A stretch of DNA of 64,000 nucleotides, from NCBI GenBank assembly GCA_000231825.2, contig JH720296.1, positions 1,697,447 to 1,761,446 on the forward strand, in the 5' to 3' direction. Below are positions 13,101-29,300 of this stretch, piece after piece; the stretch's first letter is position 1, and each line of letters opens with the position of its first letter. A model generated the notes under the pieces. The model ran no database searches, was not told the origin of the DNA, and saw only the letters and a program-made list of their open reading frames with translations. This stretch comes from Tetrahymena elliotti 4EA (taxonomy: Eukaryota; Ciliophora; Oligohymenophorea; Hymenostomatida; Tetrahymenidae). The position numbers and the translations under genes were made by a program.

Positions 13101-15556
13101 TCATCCCCTTAATTTGTTTTTATTTTTTAATTCAAAATTTTAATTAGTTTTTAAGGACTTTAATAAAATATAACTGTCTTTTAAAATAAATTTTAATAGA
13201 TATAAAATAAAAATTTACTATTAATCAGCATATTTTGGAGCTGATAATTCTGTTAATCTAGCAATATTTAACTTCTTAGTTTGTGTTTCACTTCCTTGAG
13301 TAGCTAAGTCATATTGTTTTGATGTTCTGTTAAAATGTTTGGGATAAATTTTAGATTTAGGGGAATCTAATACTTTGAGGTCTGATTTTAAGAAGGAAAG
13401 GACTGATTACTCATGAACAGGTTTTCCATTTTGCAATTTATATGATGTTTATCTTCCTAACTAGAGGTTTGTTTTTACAAAGTCTTCTTGTTAAGAAACA
13501 TCATTCTTCATATTTGAGAAACTTTAAATAGATTGCATTTTTTAATCACTTTATTTAGTGTTTTATGTTTGTCTACTCTTAAATGGGCTTTAACTAGAAA
13601 AAACTGAGTTTTAGAATTATTTTTTCATTTACTATTCTTTTAAATTGAGTAAATTCTGAAGTTAGAGTTGTCTTTTCTTTTTTTGGACATATTTTTGGAA
13701 TATAGCCTGCTTATTTTCTAAATTAATTATGCTTTTAATTAGCTTTTCATCTTATTCATTTATAATATTTTATTCATTTTCATATTTGATTCTTTCAAAC
13801 AATACTTTATCTTCTTTTTATTTACATTCAATCAGCTCCTTGTTCATTCTAGATTTCTCTTATTACTATTGCTGAGTACTTCCTAAATTTTCTGAGGTTT
13901 TATCCTTATCAATTATCATGCTATCATCATCTAGCCCTTCTATATCATCAAAATGTTCTTCTTATTCAGAGTCCCCTTCACTTTCTAATGTAATTTCAGC
14001 TAGTTTTTTCTCATTATTTTGTTTTACTAAATAAATAAATATAAAAATTAATTGAGAAATAAAATATTTGATAATGGAATTATTTACATTGCTTTTTGTC
14101 TTCTAAATTGAGCAACTTTTGCAAGCTTAAGTCAAAGTAAGTACATAAATTTTTAATGTGAAGTTTTTCACTTTCTTTATTGTTATATTTATATTGCTAT
14201 TATTTCTTGTTTATTTCTTACAATCTCGATAACTATTTCATTTAATATTATTCTACACTCTCTTCTTCTTCATTTTGAAAAGAATCCTTTTTAAAATAAC
14301 TTTACTAGTCATTAGCTTGAGGTGTTTAAAATGAGCTTATCTGAGAAATAAGTTCTTCTAGATTATTATTATTAAAATATTAAATTAACATATTTTTGAT
14401 ATTGAATATTAGAATATTGATTGGTATTTATTTTCACAAGTATGTTTCTTCAATTACTGAAAATACTTAGTTAAACAATAGGAATAAATTATCAAAAATA
14501 TCTATTAATTCTTACATGTTTATTTTAATGGCTCTTTAGTTGTTTGCTTGTTTATTGAATCTAAGTTTAATCCACTTAATCTTGATTTAAAAGTAATGTT
14601 TTGTTTGGATTATTGTAATTTATTGTTGCTGCTAATATTATTATTTTGATTTGCTTTCTCCTATTCTGAATCTTTGAGCTGAGATATAGTTTCTTGGCCA
14701 AAAGCCTTTGAAGAGCCTATAATAGATTTTAATTTTCTACTTTTCTGATTCATTTCAAAATTATCTTATAATATTAAAGAATGCTGGCCATTTATGGCTA
14801 CCATACTTGCAGATTTACCAGCAATTTATTAATCTTCAGGAACATTTTTTAAGGAACTTTTTCTGTTTTCAATAAATTACAATGAACCAATTTTGACTTC
14901 ATGCTCTCTTAATTTAATATGAAGAAAGATAAATTTTACGTTAAAAAATTCTTTAAAATATCTCACTTTTCAAACATCCTCAATTTCTTTTCTAATGCAA
15001 TATTCTTTTTCATAGTTTCTAAAATGTATTTTCTGTATAGCTTTTTAAGCTAGTCTTCATTAACTTTTTCTTATAAAACCGTCTTTATCTCTTTTTCTAT
15101 TGTAAGCTTTTCTTCTTTTTGAGTGTTTCTTGGGCGAGCACCTTCTGTTAAAACATAAAAATCATCTTCATATTTTTCATTTTGTATCCTGTTTCTAATA
15201 TTCTTGAAAATTGGATCATTTTTATCACTGAAATCATCATTCTAAAAAATTGATTTGACAGTCCTATTCATTCCAATATTCGTATCAATGCCAGCCTTTC
15301 TATAATATAATCCTTCTTGCTACTGTTAAAGTTTTTCAAATTGAGAATCTAGAAAAACCTATGGTGGTTGTACCACTTATTTAGTGACTATATTTTTTGA
15401 CTCAACTTAATGCTATTCGCGCACTTTTCCAGCTTACCTAGTTAAATAAAGTGGAACATTTTTCTTCAAGTTTGCACTTTCACTATTTTATCCACGTATG
15501 GAATATGGTTAAACAACTTTATGTAAGAGATAATCATGGTAAGTGAATTCCGCCAT
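13101..15556 (-). CDS. Hypothetical 725-aa protein with coiled coils
   Basis: Four exons (15556-14967, 14907-14516, 14357-14088, 14026-13101); introns of 59, 158 and 61 nt, phases 2, 1 and 1, all matching. The N-terminus reads MAEFTYHDYLLHKVVQPYS. The protein is Gln/Lys/Glu/Asn-rich, with likely coiled coils around LQEKVNEDQLKKLYRKYI in the first third and KEDKVLFERIKYENEQN in the last. Near the C-terminus IARLTELSAPKYA resembles the short 'R-x-x-x-L-A-x-P-K' repeat of cilia and sperm-tail THEG-type proteins, a weak hint only. The last ~40 codons before the TGA are hydrophobic and unlike the rest, so the true 3' end may use another intron near 13217. Function unknown. Confidence 0.7.
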
Positions 15557-16200
15557 TCGCTTATTAGTCAGTATCTCTACTTGTTTAAATAAAACTTTTA
15601 TTCAGATTAAAGCTATAATATTAAATTCTATGTTTGAATTAATCAACTGTTTTAATAAATGACCAACCAAAAAAAATTTTCAAGTTATTAATGCTTGTAA
15701 ATATTTATCAACTAAACTAATAAACAAAAAAAAACTACTCTAAATCTACCAAAAATAATTAAAAAAACCAAATAAATTTATTCATTCATCCATCCTTAAT
15801 AAATGCTTTGTTATTCTAACTAAAACTCTAAAAACTAATAAAAATCTAAAATTCTTTGATTAACTACTACATTTAAATTATCATACTTTTAATTTGGCTT
15901 CATATGAAACTCACTGATAAACTTTTTGCATGCCCAAAAAGAAAAAAAATATTTATCAAATTAATTTAATTCATTTTTGTTAAAAAAACTTTTAATTTTA
16001 TGAAAAAACTGGCATCAAAAAATAAAATGTAATTTAATTAGGCTTCATTTTTTTATTTAAATGATTGGTCAACTTTAAAGCTTTTATTTTTATTAAAATG
16101 TGATATGGTATGATTAAACATAAAATGCAATTAAAATTCATATTTTTTATACAAAATTATTTAACTTTTTTTATTTTTTTTCGTTTTGGGTTATTCTTAA

Positions 16201-17880
<1,680 letters not shown>

Positions 17881-18170
17881 ATTTTTTGTTGTTTGAAAAA
17901 AACTAAAAGTAAAAAATTTATTTAAAATTACTGAAATTTTTGAGAAATTAAATTTATATTAAAAATAAAAATATGCTTGCTTCTTTATATGAGTGACTTG
18001 ACTTATAAATATAAAGTACAGTCAAATTTTTAAGAAAAAAAGAATCTTAATTTACGTATTATTTAAAAAGAATAAATCTAGAATTTATTAAACAACATTA
18101 AACCTTTTTTGAAAGTAACTTTTGAGTGAAACTCAATTTAATTATTAATCCAAACTAAACTTTGTCTAAT
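17881..18170. other. Spacer between two minus-strand genes
   Basis: About 290 bp of AT-rich DNA between the 3' end of the upstream gene and the start of the thioredoxin reductase gene. It probably holds the reductase promoter; no motif was recognised. Confidence 0.5.
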
Positions 18171-21100
18171 TCATTTTTTTTCACTCAATTTTTCTTCCAA
18201 TCTTCTATTTTTTTCTTTAAATTGGATTGCCCTATCCACATTACACATTTAAGTTTGTTTTTTAAAATAAATTTTAATTTAAATATCAAAAATTGAAAGT
18301 AAAATATTCACAAATAAATATTAATAATATTTTATAGCTTTTTCTAATTTTTGGTTTCTATTAAAGTTATAAATAAAATTAATAATATAAACATAAATTA
18401 AAGCAGCATTAAAGTCAAAAAAATTTAATTTTTTTGTTTTAATAAATATTTTAGCAAATAGATTTGAGTTATTTAAAATCAGATGATTAATTTAGCTTTT
18501 TTATTTTCAAATAAATGATTAATGGACATACCTCCTTTGTTGTTATTTATTCTTTTTTGGTTTAATTTAGCAATTTTATATGATGTTATCAAATTATTGT
18601 TTGAGTTGAGATATTTGAATTTCTTATTATTCGGAAATTTCTTCTTCAAAATTATTAATGCTTTATGTTTTGTTAAAATTATCTGAAAATGTTTAGTTTT
18701 AAGAGACATCTTCAATTTCATTAATTTATTATTATAAGTAAGGATTTTGATTTATTTTTGTTTACAAAATCTAATTTGAAATATGGCCTTGTTAAACATA
18801 AATTCTTTAATGAGGAGAAAGATTGTCTTTTACAATAACAATTCTTTTATTATTCAAAGGAGATTTTGAGGCAGCTCTTATTTCATTTTAATTTTCTGTA
18901 ATTCTTCTTGGAATAGGGGTGCGATTTTATGATTTGTTAGCAATATTTTACTTTATTATTTAGTTCTAATTATTAGTTTTAGCCAATGTAGAAATAGTAG
19001 ACTAGTTATTATTTAAAGTTTATATTGATTGATTGTAATTATTTTCGTAAGCATTTTCTACTTAATAAGGATTATTCTCTAGAGATATCATATTCTTATT
19101 GTAAAATGTTTTTTCCTGAACATTTACTTAATTTCCTTAGCTTTGAATATTATTTCTATTATAAAGTGTTTAGTAATTCATTTAACTTATTTGATTTGAG
19201 TTATTATTAACAGGAGTTAAGCTGCTATAGTTTTTTCTCAAAACTGGTGTCAGTTGGTCTCTTCTTCTTTCTCTTGAGAAAGGGGTTATCCTCTAAGATT
19301 AAAAACTATTACCTCCCTCAATACTGTCATTATAATAAAAGTTTTTATCTAGTTTACTTGCTCGATCACCTTATGATCTAAGAATACTAAGCTACTACTT
19401 TAGCTTTTATTCTTAAATCATCATTTCTTAAACTCTAATTGTTTCTTTCAAATCAGGGTTTTCATATTCAATAATGTTTCCTTCAGTGTTCATTTTTTAA
19501 TGCTAATAAGTTATGTAAAGTGGCTTATTTGTGAAATTAATTTTTCTTTTAAGTACTCCTTTATTTTAAAATCTCACTGTATTTTATATATTCTAATCAT
19601 TATTTTCTTGACTATTATTCCCATTATTTTTCTCATAAATTAAAATATTCTTCTCTTATCTCTTTGGTTATTCCTCCTAATTTATTTTATTCTTTGAGAT
19701 TGATTCTTATTTTACAAAAAAGCTCTCTCTGGAATCTTAATGATTATTTAATGAATTTTCAATCTTTAAGTTCTACTCTTCTCCTTGTTAATTTATTGTA
19801 GAATAGCTTAATGTATTGTATTTATTTTGCTAATCCTTTGCTATTGATATCTCATTTAAACAGTCTCTGCTTACTATTAATTTGTTGCTTGATAGAGAAT
19901 TTTTGCTATAAAAATCATGAGATCTACTAACATTTAAATTGTGATTATAAAAGTTCTATGAAGATTTCTTATCAAAAATGCTATCTTCTTTAGTTTAATA
20001 AAAATTACTAATAGTTTAATTTTCATTACTATTGTACCTTGAAATTCTTCTATTCCCAAATTGCTTGATATTAGCAGTTTAAACTCTACTTTATTATCTC
20101 AAAGGTGTTATCTTTTAACTCTAATTATATTAATTTATTTCTCTTTTCTAAGGTATCTTCTGCATCATTTAACCAATTCTTTAATTTATTTCCTCAATAT
20201 TACCTTAATCTTTATCATAATCTTAAGTTCTAGTTAATTATGATTGTAATGGCTTTACACTACTACACAAAGAATTTTCTTCAACTTCAGTAACTTTACT
20301 TGGTAAATCTTTCAAATTTCTAGCTCTGTTGATAGTATACTTATTTGTACTAGAATACATAGATTATATTTACTGCTATTTTTATATCAAACTTAACTCA
20401 CTTGGTACAGTCTAAACTGTTTACTATTCTTTTTCTTATTTATTTAAGACTAAAATATTTTGAGGATCAATATCTATACTTGTTTAATTCTATAGGTAGT
20501 ATTCTCCCCATTTATTTTACAAATTATTTTATCTCTCTCTTACACGAGATTTTACAGGAGTTCTTGATTTATGAAATTTATGTTTTTATTCTTTTAATAG
20601 ATTTTTAAAGAAATCAGCTTTTTTGAGTTAGTTTTAGGGACTTACAGGGAGAAAAGGAGTATTCAGCAAAGGTTGCCATCCTTATTTACTATTTAAAATA
20701 TGTCTATATTTTTCTACATTTTTAGTGTTACTCAAATCTAAAATTGGTAAAGTGTTATTTGATCTAGCTTAGTTGATTAAATCTAATTTTTTACGAGCTT
20801 TTTTGTTAAAGCCTGGATCCCACTCAAGGGGATAAGAATCTTCTATCATAATAATATCAGGCTCTTCATGAATTGTTTATATATTGGCAGCATTTAAATT
20901 AGCTTGACTAATATCATGTTTATTATCTAAATAAAATGATTAAGATTTTTATTTTATTTAATTTAATGGTGCTGAATCGTATTAACTTAATTAATTTTCT
21001 TTAGATTCTTCTGTAATCAAAGTATGAGAATCAATACTATATTCTCTAACTAATCTTTACCTTAGCTTAATTTCTTATCTCTTTTTTTTATTATCAACAA

Positions 21101-21668
21101 TAGTGAATTAGAAAACATCATTTAGTTACTTTTTCTACTATGCTTCCTAATATAAATTTTAAACTCTTATTGGCGTCTTCTTCCCTTTTTTCTTGTAGTT
21201 CGATCTTTTTGATGGCATTGAAATAAGTTCCATCTAGGCATCTTCTTCGCATTAATCTGTATATGTTTTAACTAAAAAATCTTTTACTTTATCATATTCC
21301 ACTTTTCCTTTCTCATTTTTTGGTGGCTTAAGATGTGAATCATCTTATTATATTTAACTATTAGGTGTCTTACTAAGATAAGAATACCTTCTCTCTTATT
21401 TGATTCTTCTTTAATTTCCTTCTGTGTTAAATACTTACTAATAGTCTACATGACTATTATTGCTATTGCTATTATGTATAATCTTATTATAAACTGTTGC
21501 ACTTCTTTCAGATAAATTCATCTATTCTTTCTTAATCTAACTCTCTTTTTATGAGATATCTTACTGCTAGTCTTCTTATATTTTATGCAAATTCAAGTTT
21601 GAGCTATTTTAGGGAGTATCACCATTATTTTCAATAATGCGCTAATTTTTAGACTCTTCTTCATTCAT
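18171..21668 (-). CDS. Large hypothetical 1107-aa low-complexity protein
   Basis: Exon 1 (21668-18532) is one frame of 1045 codons plus two bases; a 174-nt intron (18531-18358, donor gtatgt) joins a short last exon ending IQFKEKNRRLEEKLSEKK and TGA. The protein starts MNEEESKNQRIIENNG and is Ser/Asn/Gln/Lys-rich throughout. Its most ordered-looking part is near residue 265 (EDSYPLEWDPGFNKKARKKL and, soon after, NTLPILDLSNTKNVEKYRHI). Basic Arg/Lys/Ser patches such as HKSRTPVKSRVRERQNN are frequent. There are no membrane segments. I recognise no family; such proteins in ciliates are often cytoskeletal or cortical, but nothing here proves it. The frame 18479-18721 on the same strand is only a shifted reading of this exon. 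Confidence 0.7.
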
Positions 21669-22044
21669 TCTTATAAATAATTAAAATTATGGCTTGTGAG
21701 TAATTAGCTTTAATTAAAATAAATATCATCCTATTATTTATTTGATAGATAAATTATCATATATAAAAATTTGTTAGATTGATTACACTAACTATACATT
21801 GATTTATTATTCCGTTAAAAAGATTTAAGCAAATTACTTACAAAATTTATCTATGTTAGACAATCATACAAAAAAAGATAATTTAATGGTTGGCTATAAA
21901 TGAACTTAAAATCTATTTCTTATTTTTTTGATATTTATTGCAAAAAGTTAAACAAAAATATGAATCTAAGCTCTTTGATAATATAAATTTCTAATTTTTA
22001 CATTTAAAATACTTTTATTTTTAGAAAGAATATTAATTAAAATT

Positions 22045-24709
22045 TCATTTCTTTTTATCATCTTTTCCTTTTGCTTTTGGCTTTTTAAGAAGATCTTTTT
22101 CATAGGTAATCCAAGGAACACGAAATTCCGGTAAGAAACTCACTCCTTGTTTCTTACACTTAATTAAATTTCTTTAAACCTAATTAATTTATTTCATATT
22201 TATTTTTTTTATTGAAAGTGTAATTATTTTACAGTTGATGTTCTTATGTGGAATTAACCTAATTCTAAATCAAACACAGCATAAGCTATTTCAAAATAAG
22301 TATTTGCTTCTAAATTTCTCTTTAGCTTTAGCATACAGCATCCTAAATTATTATAAACTGTTGCTGTTTCCATGTTATCAGCTCCTATAGATGCTTCTCT
22401 AATTTCCCTTGCCTAATAAATTATGAATTTTTATAAAAACATTATTGTTTTTTGAAATTAAATTACTTTTAAAAAACTTCTTAATGCCAATTCATATTCT
22501 TCAACACGAAATAGTATTCCACCAAGACCACAATAAGGTAAAGCTTTATCAAGATAGTCCATCTATAATTTATCAGATAAAACTTTGGAAGAAAAGAATG
22601 ATGAAAGAGCTAAATCATCTCTACCTGCTGATTGAAAAATCATTCCCTTAAAGTATTCAAAAAATATTTCGTTTTATATTGTTAGATCACTTCTATCTTC
22701 AACATTCAACCATGTATCATAGCAAGTATTTAAATTTTCTAAAGATGCATGGAAATTTTATTAAGAATAATTTAGAATTGATGCTTCTAAAAACTTTTTT
22801 GCATCTGCAGGAATATTTTATGGATAAATCATCTTTTTTATTTTTAAAAAAATAATGAATACTTTTAGATAGAGAAAAAATATTAATTATACTTCTTCTA
22901 ATAAGACAGGAGCAGCTTCTATATGGCTCATAACACCACTTTTTTGATTAATTTAAAATGGATTATTAAACTCTAATTAATCGTTATAACTATTGAAATA
23001 GTCATATGTTGTTTTTGGAGGAGGAGGGGGCATTCCTGCCCATCTTATTTCCCTTTCCTCCTCTCCTTTTTTCTTTTTCTTAGCTTCTTCTTTTGGTTTT
23101 TTAGCATTTTTATCTACGGGTGGCTTTGGGGGCTGTTCTCCAATAACTTTTGGTACATATTTGGTGACATCAATAACTTATTTTGCAGGCTTTTAGTTTT
23201 GTTTTGAAAATTTAAAAATTATCATTAAAAAGATCTAAATTTTACTTTGTAGGGTTAAGGTACTTATGGAAGCTCAGCTATAAGTGCTTTATAAATAGTA
23301 TCTAATTCAAATTTAGAAGATATACCTTCTCCAAATTTTAGATTATTTTCAATAGCTTAAAGCAATTTTAATGGCTCTTCAAAAAACTCATCATCATTTT
23401 CATACAATTTTTTCTTTTTTTCCTTACTTTGGTTATTTGTTCCATCTTGTTGATTTGATAAATCTTGTTTATTATTTTGCTGGGCTTGAGACGAAGAGAA
23501 ATTATTTTATTTATTACTTTAATTTTACTAGGGAGTGGCTGTACCATCCTTTTTCTTATTTTAAAGTTGAATAGGACAAAACAAGCGATAGAGATATGTG
23601 CTAGAATATTTACTAGACTTTTTAAGAAAATCCCAATCATTTTCTTACTTTTTATTACGAATTTAAATAACATTTTACATAAATTTTTAAATAGCATCAT
23701 GCACATCTTTCTCTTTCTTAATTTAATCTTTTGGTGTTGTTTCTAATGCCATTTTAACAAAAATCATTTAAAATTCAAAATAACTAATATAAGGATCTCC
23801 ATCTGTTTTAGAAGTTATAGGTTTTTTACCCAAATCCTTTTCAATTATTTTTTTAATCTACTCCTACTAATAGAATAAAGTCTCTGGCTAGTTAAAAGGA
23901 GGCTTTTTTAAATTAAAAATATTTATGTTTATGTTTTGTGCAAATATAAATGCTAGATTATTATTTTAGATATCAGTTTAATTTTTCAAAAATTTTAATT
24001 AATAAATGCAACTTACCACAATACGTATTTATATATCTTGATAATGCTCTGCAGAAATTAATGTAGGAATAATACTTGCATCAATTAAAAACTTAAGTAT
24101 GCTCATAGTACTTATCTTTTTATTTAACATATCTATTTCTTCCCATGTCAACATCTTAGATAAATAAATAAAAATAATTTATTATTTCCATTTGTCTTTT
24201 AAAGATTAAATAATTTTTACTATATTTTGTTTATCATAATTTTCTGGCATGTATGCAGTAAAAAGACACTTTAAATCCTCTTCATACTCTAAAATAGTAT
24301 CAATTGTCATTTCATTAAAAACCTTCTTGTTAGATTCATCATAATTAAAAACACGATAAAAAACTGCATTTGAATTTGCACTTTTTTTTCTATGCTGAGG
24401 TATTTCCACTAAAATCTATTCTAAATATTTTTCAATCGGATTCTTCTAGCCATGATAGTAAAGCTTTCCTACCTTCTTCAAAAAATTCATAAATTTAAAT
24501 CTATTCAACTTGCCTGGAATTAACTCTTTAGCCTATTCTTACAGCTTTTTCATTTATCTTAAATCAGTTGTTATTTCTTAAACTTTCTTTTCTTCCTCTA
24601 TTTCCTCATCTATTGCATTATTGTAGTTTTCCAAATAAAATTTTAATCCAAATCCGTTTCTAACAAGTCCTTTTTCCAATAATAGAACAAACAGTTCACT
24701 AAATCTCAT
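22045..24709 (-). CDS. TPR-repeat protein, possibly axonemal
   Basis: Six exons (24709-24017, 23902-23246, 23189-22893, 22832-22467, 22412-22233, 22179-22045) give 775 aa; every intron is 53-114 nt and sits in phase 0. The N-terminal half is helical (MRFSELFVLLLEKGL, KLNRFKFMNFLKKVG, YISYFEFQMIFVKMAL), reminiscent of helical modules in cilia-associated proteins. A low-complexity Asn/Gln stretch and a Lys-rich segment ending in a Pro run (AGMPPPPPKTTYDYF) follow. The C-terminal third is TPR-like: ADAKKFLEASILNYSQQ, YLDKALPYCGLGGILFRVEE, then VYNNLGCCMLKLKRNLEAN, closing with HIRTSTVQRN, the usual TPR capping pattern. The Lys-rich tail ends FRVPWITYEKDLLKKP. The ciliary role is inferred from style only; no orthologue is named with confidence. 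Confidence 0.75.
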
Positions 24710-26329
24710 ATGGTTTTATTCCTAAATGTAATGATTTTATTTAAATAATTTATTAATCCCTTCATTTCAATGTAACTAAAATAATAATAAAGCTCATTTT
24801 AAAATTGATGAACAAAGAAACATCAAAATTATTTAATCAAGATGAAAAAATGAGAAGATGTCTTCTTAAATTAATGCAAAATACCGATTTACAATAAGAC
24901 TAATAAAGCTACTCTATTTTTTTCTCATCAGATAATTAAAAAAAGAATTTATCCTCCATCTAGTTTTAACCTCTTATTTATATTTTAGACTAATTATTTT
25001 ATTCTATCCTTTTGATAAAAACAATTTTTATAACTTGATTTTCTAATCAAAACAAAATGAAATTTACAAATAATTATTCAAATTAATCATTACTGATTAA
25101 ATAAAATATTGCTATTAAATAAGCCAAAGAAATATAAATAGCATACAAAAAACTGGTAGATTAAATTACATGATAAAGAAATTCTACTTTTAATTGCCTT
25201 TTCTATCAAATAAATAATCTTACAAAAATATCATTTTTAAAATTATTTTAATATTTTTTTTCTAAAATTAATAATATGATTTATTTTCATTTGAAATTAA
25301 ATTCATTTACCAATAAGTTTCAAGTAGAGAATACATAAAAATAAAATTATATCTAACATAAAATTTTTTAAAAAGTCTGTTAATTTATTTATTAGAATTC
25401 TCTCAATCATTCACATCCATTAATAATTTTTTTTGAAAAAATAAATTTTGTTTTAAAATAAATATGAAAACCAAATTCTTTAGACTTACTAATTTCCTTG
25501 AGATTAATATTTTTCAAATTAAAGAATATTGCTATTAGTTTTCTTATAAACACTATCTATTGCATCATTATATTTTTTTAGATCACCAGCTCAACCTAAG
25601 CATAAAAATAATAAGAATCTATAAATTTATAATTTTGCTAGTATTTTTTAATTTTAAAATATTTGATTAAAATATGTATTTTTATCTTCTCTCTGTATTA
25701 TTGGTATATTTGTTAATTGGAAAATAATTAGTAAGGAAGAAAAATAATATTCTAACATTTAAGATCATATTAAGCAAAAGATAATAAGAAAATATTAATT
25801 AAGAAAATATGATTTTGATTTATTGATTAATGGTTGCCGTGAATAATTAATTTGTAAAAATTAGAAATAAAAAAGATTTTTAAAATAAATTGACTTAAGT
25901 ATCTTAAATTTATAATAAATAAATAAAAAAATTTTATATAATAAATAGATAAAGTAATTTTTTATTAGAACCTCGTTTCTTAGATGGCTATATGTGGAAG
26001 TTATTTTTTTTTAAGAAAAATATTTTAAATTCTAACAAGTAAATTTATTAAATTTAAGCGCCAATTCTGTTAGTATTTAATTAGCTTTGATTTAAAATAA
26101 TTAACCCACAAAATAATGATTAGATTTGTAAGATTCAGAAAGCATAAATTTTTTGTTTTTGATCTGGGTTAGCCAAAGATTTTGCAGCAAATCAAAAAAA
26201 TAAAAAATTAGTAAAGTAATCACCAATATTTTGGTATTAATTTTTATAAATATTTTTTTTTTTGTGTGAAGATTTTTAATATATTTTTTCATTTAGAGCA
26301 AATTATATTTAGATATAAAATAAGCTAAT
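24710..26329. other. Divergent intergenic region
   Basis: About 1.6 kb between the minus-strand TPR gene and the plus-strand helicase gene, so both promoters lie here. It is very AT-rich, has no supported coding frame, and shows only the usual A and T runs. I see no tRNA-like clover-leaf sequence or conserved box. Confidence 0.55.
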
Positions 26330-29300
26330 ATGAAATCAACTAAAATAAAATAAGTTTAGGGTTAGGCTTCATTAAAAAATTTTTTTAAACCTAAAAATTA
26401 ACCTGTTTAGGAAGATACTTAACTTGCGATTAAAGAAAATGTTATCACACCATCCAATAAATAAATTGATGTGAAGGTTGAGGATGAATAAATAGATTAG
26501 AATTAAGTTGATAACGATTTTAATTCTAAATAAAATCCTGAAATAGAATAATTAAATATAGATAATTATGAAAATAGTTTGGATGTTTTATAGAGAAGAG
26601 AGGAGTACATCAAAAAAAAATTGAGTCCTTTCAAATACAGTAAAAGAAAATCATTCAAATCAAAAGTGAAAAATAAAAAAGTTAAAGATGAAAGGTCTCT
26701 TTCGCCTGTAAATAAAAAACGCTCAAAATAATAATTAAAATGGCTCAGATAAACACTGTCTTCTAAAAAGAAGGTAAAAATTGAAGATGAAGATATGGAA
26801 TTAATAGAATAAAAATTAGCTTCTATCTATAAATAAGAACGACTTTCTTAAATTTAATTTACTCCTAAAGAAGATAATTCCAAGTAGAATTAAATGGAAG
26901 TATTAGAAGAATAATAATACCCTATAGCAGTAGTTTCTTAATTTGATAGCAGATAAGAAAACATGTCTAACAATAGTAGTAAAAGAAGTGAATGGAGCAA
27001 AGGATCTAAATCAGATGGGAGGACAAATAGATAACTTTAAATTAATGATTTTAGATAATTTAATTCTACTTTAAGTAGTAATAAAAAAGTAAAACATTCA
27101 AATAATTAAACATAAACTGAAGTTGATAAAATAAATAATAATAAAATGATTGCTGAATAAGAATAAGGTAATACGATGGAATGTGAAAAAAATACAATTA
27201 ATTTATAGGCATAAGCTAATAATTAAATTAACGAAAACATAGAGAAAAATGCTAATAAAAATAATTAAGATATATAACAAGAATAACAAGAACAGTAAAT
27301 AATACCACCAAAAGTAAGCTAACAAAAGAAAATGAAGAATTTGTTATCATTTTGTATTCCAACTTAAAATAAAAATATGATTGAAAGGACAAAACAAAAA
27401 GAAAACATAGCTATTAATGATAAAGTTAGTGAAAATAATATTAATTAAAGTAAAGATACTTAGCATGAAGATTAATAGACTTAATTAAAAAATGTACTTT
27501 AAAAATAACCAGAAAATAAAATTAAATAACCAAAAGAAAATTCAACAAATTCAAAATTAGTATTTGCCAAAAATAATTAAAAATCCTCAGATGAAAATGT
27601 TTAAAAATAAGATAAAAAGTTTGCAAATGATATGGAAAACGAGGAATAATAGTAGTAAATTGAGTATATTGAGGAAGTATAGAATAAAAATTAATAAATT
27701 CAAGATATTGGACAGAAAGAGATAGAAGAAAATAAATAAAATATTGAAGCCTAAACTAAGGAAAATGAAAAAAATGCTTAAAGTATGTTTAAGCTATTTA
27801 TTTTGTATATGGAATAGAATGCAAAAGATTTAACTTAAAATTAACAACAAAGTTTAAATAAATTAAAAAAATTCAAACCTGTAACTAGAATTTCTTATGA
27901 AAAATAAATTAAAGAGTATAAATTCTCAGAACAATATGACGTATTTATTGTTTAATATGAAAAAGTCCAAGAATTAAAAATTTAATTTTGTGACTTCATT
28001 GAATTTATGAAAATCCCTAAAAAGAAAAAAAATGAAATTTATAAAAAGATTAATTAATTTTACAAGCAATTTACTTTTAATAAAGAGGAATTTGAAAAAA
28101 GTATGAAGTAAAATCTAGATTTATATTATTCTAGATTCTTAAAATTTATATCAGCCCCATCTAATGATTAAGATGAGAAATAAAAAGAAAAGTAAGAAGT
28201 CCAAAAAATTGGTAATTTTTTTCTAAAAAAATTATCATATCTGTATTCATTTTAATTGTATAAAAGAAATGAAAGGAAAAGATAGCTATAGAGTTATCAG
28301 CTATAAAACATAGTGGGATTAGTAGATAGAAATACGCCCAACAGAAGAATAATTAGATGTAATTGTAAGTGATATTAAGAAAGATACAAAGATTATTGCT
28401 TGTGCAGGTTGATTTATTTAAAATAAACTACTTTTATCAAATGTTTTATTTTAAATATTATTTAACTATTATCAAAAATAGGAAGTGGAAAAACAACAAC
28501 CCTTGTAATAAGATTAAAATATTTATTAGATCATGGTGTAAAGCCAAATTAGATTATTATCAGTACTTTTAATATTGAAGCTGGTAAACATATTAGTTAA
28601 AAAGTTTATGAAATGATCGGAAAAGAAGTTTAGCAGTCAATAATCATTGGAAATATAGATAAAATAGCATACAAGTTTATTAGAAGCGAATTAGAAGCAA
28701 AGTAAAAGAATTCCTCATCAGTTTTACTATTTAGTTAAAGAGAATACTGTGATATTTGGCTGGCACATATTAAAAAATATAAATTTTAGTACCTGTAATA
28801 TAAATACTTCTTTTTTGATGAGTTTTAAGATGTATCTGAATTATAATATTAAATTCTTATGGAATTTAAGAATCTTAATTGCATTTTAACAGTCATAGGT
28901 AATACATAATTTCATTTTTATACCAAAATCATAATTAATATTTTTATTTTTAAATGAAAATTTAACTTTTAAATCATTTTCGATGAAAAAATTAAACTCT
29001 ATTTTATTTAATACAAAATGAATTGTATATTCAAAGAAAATTATTTAAGAATAAAAACCCAACAAATTTAAATTTGAAAAATTTGAAAAAGATTTAAAGA
29101 ACTTAAAATACTCAGAATTTTTAAAATAGCAAATCTTAAAAATTAAAAAAAAATTCTTTTGTTTTTAGATAAAAATAAAAATTTTAATAATTACCTTTAT
29201 TTTTTTATTGATGAATAAATTGCTTTAAATTTTTAAATATACCAAAAATCTTAAAAATTTACTGCTCTCTTACAAAATTAAAGTTTAAATTTTTTTGCTT

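Noticed and set aside
23371..23746. Hydrophobic plus-strand frames that look like small membrane proteins
   Set aside because: Antisense shadows of the charged low-complexity exon of the TPR gene.
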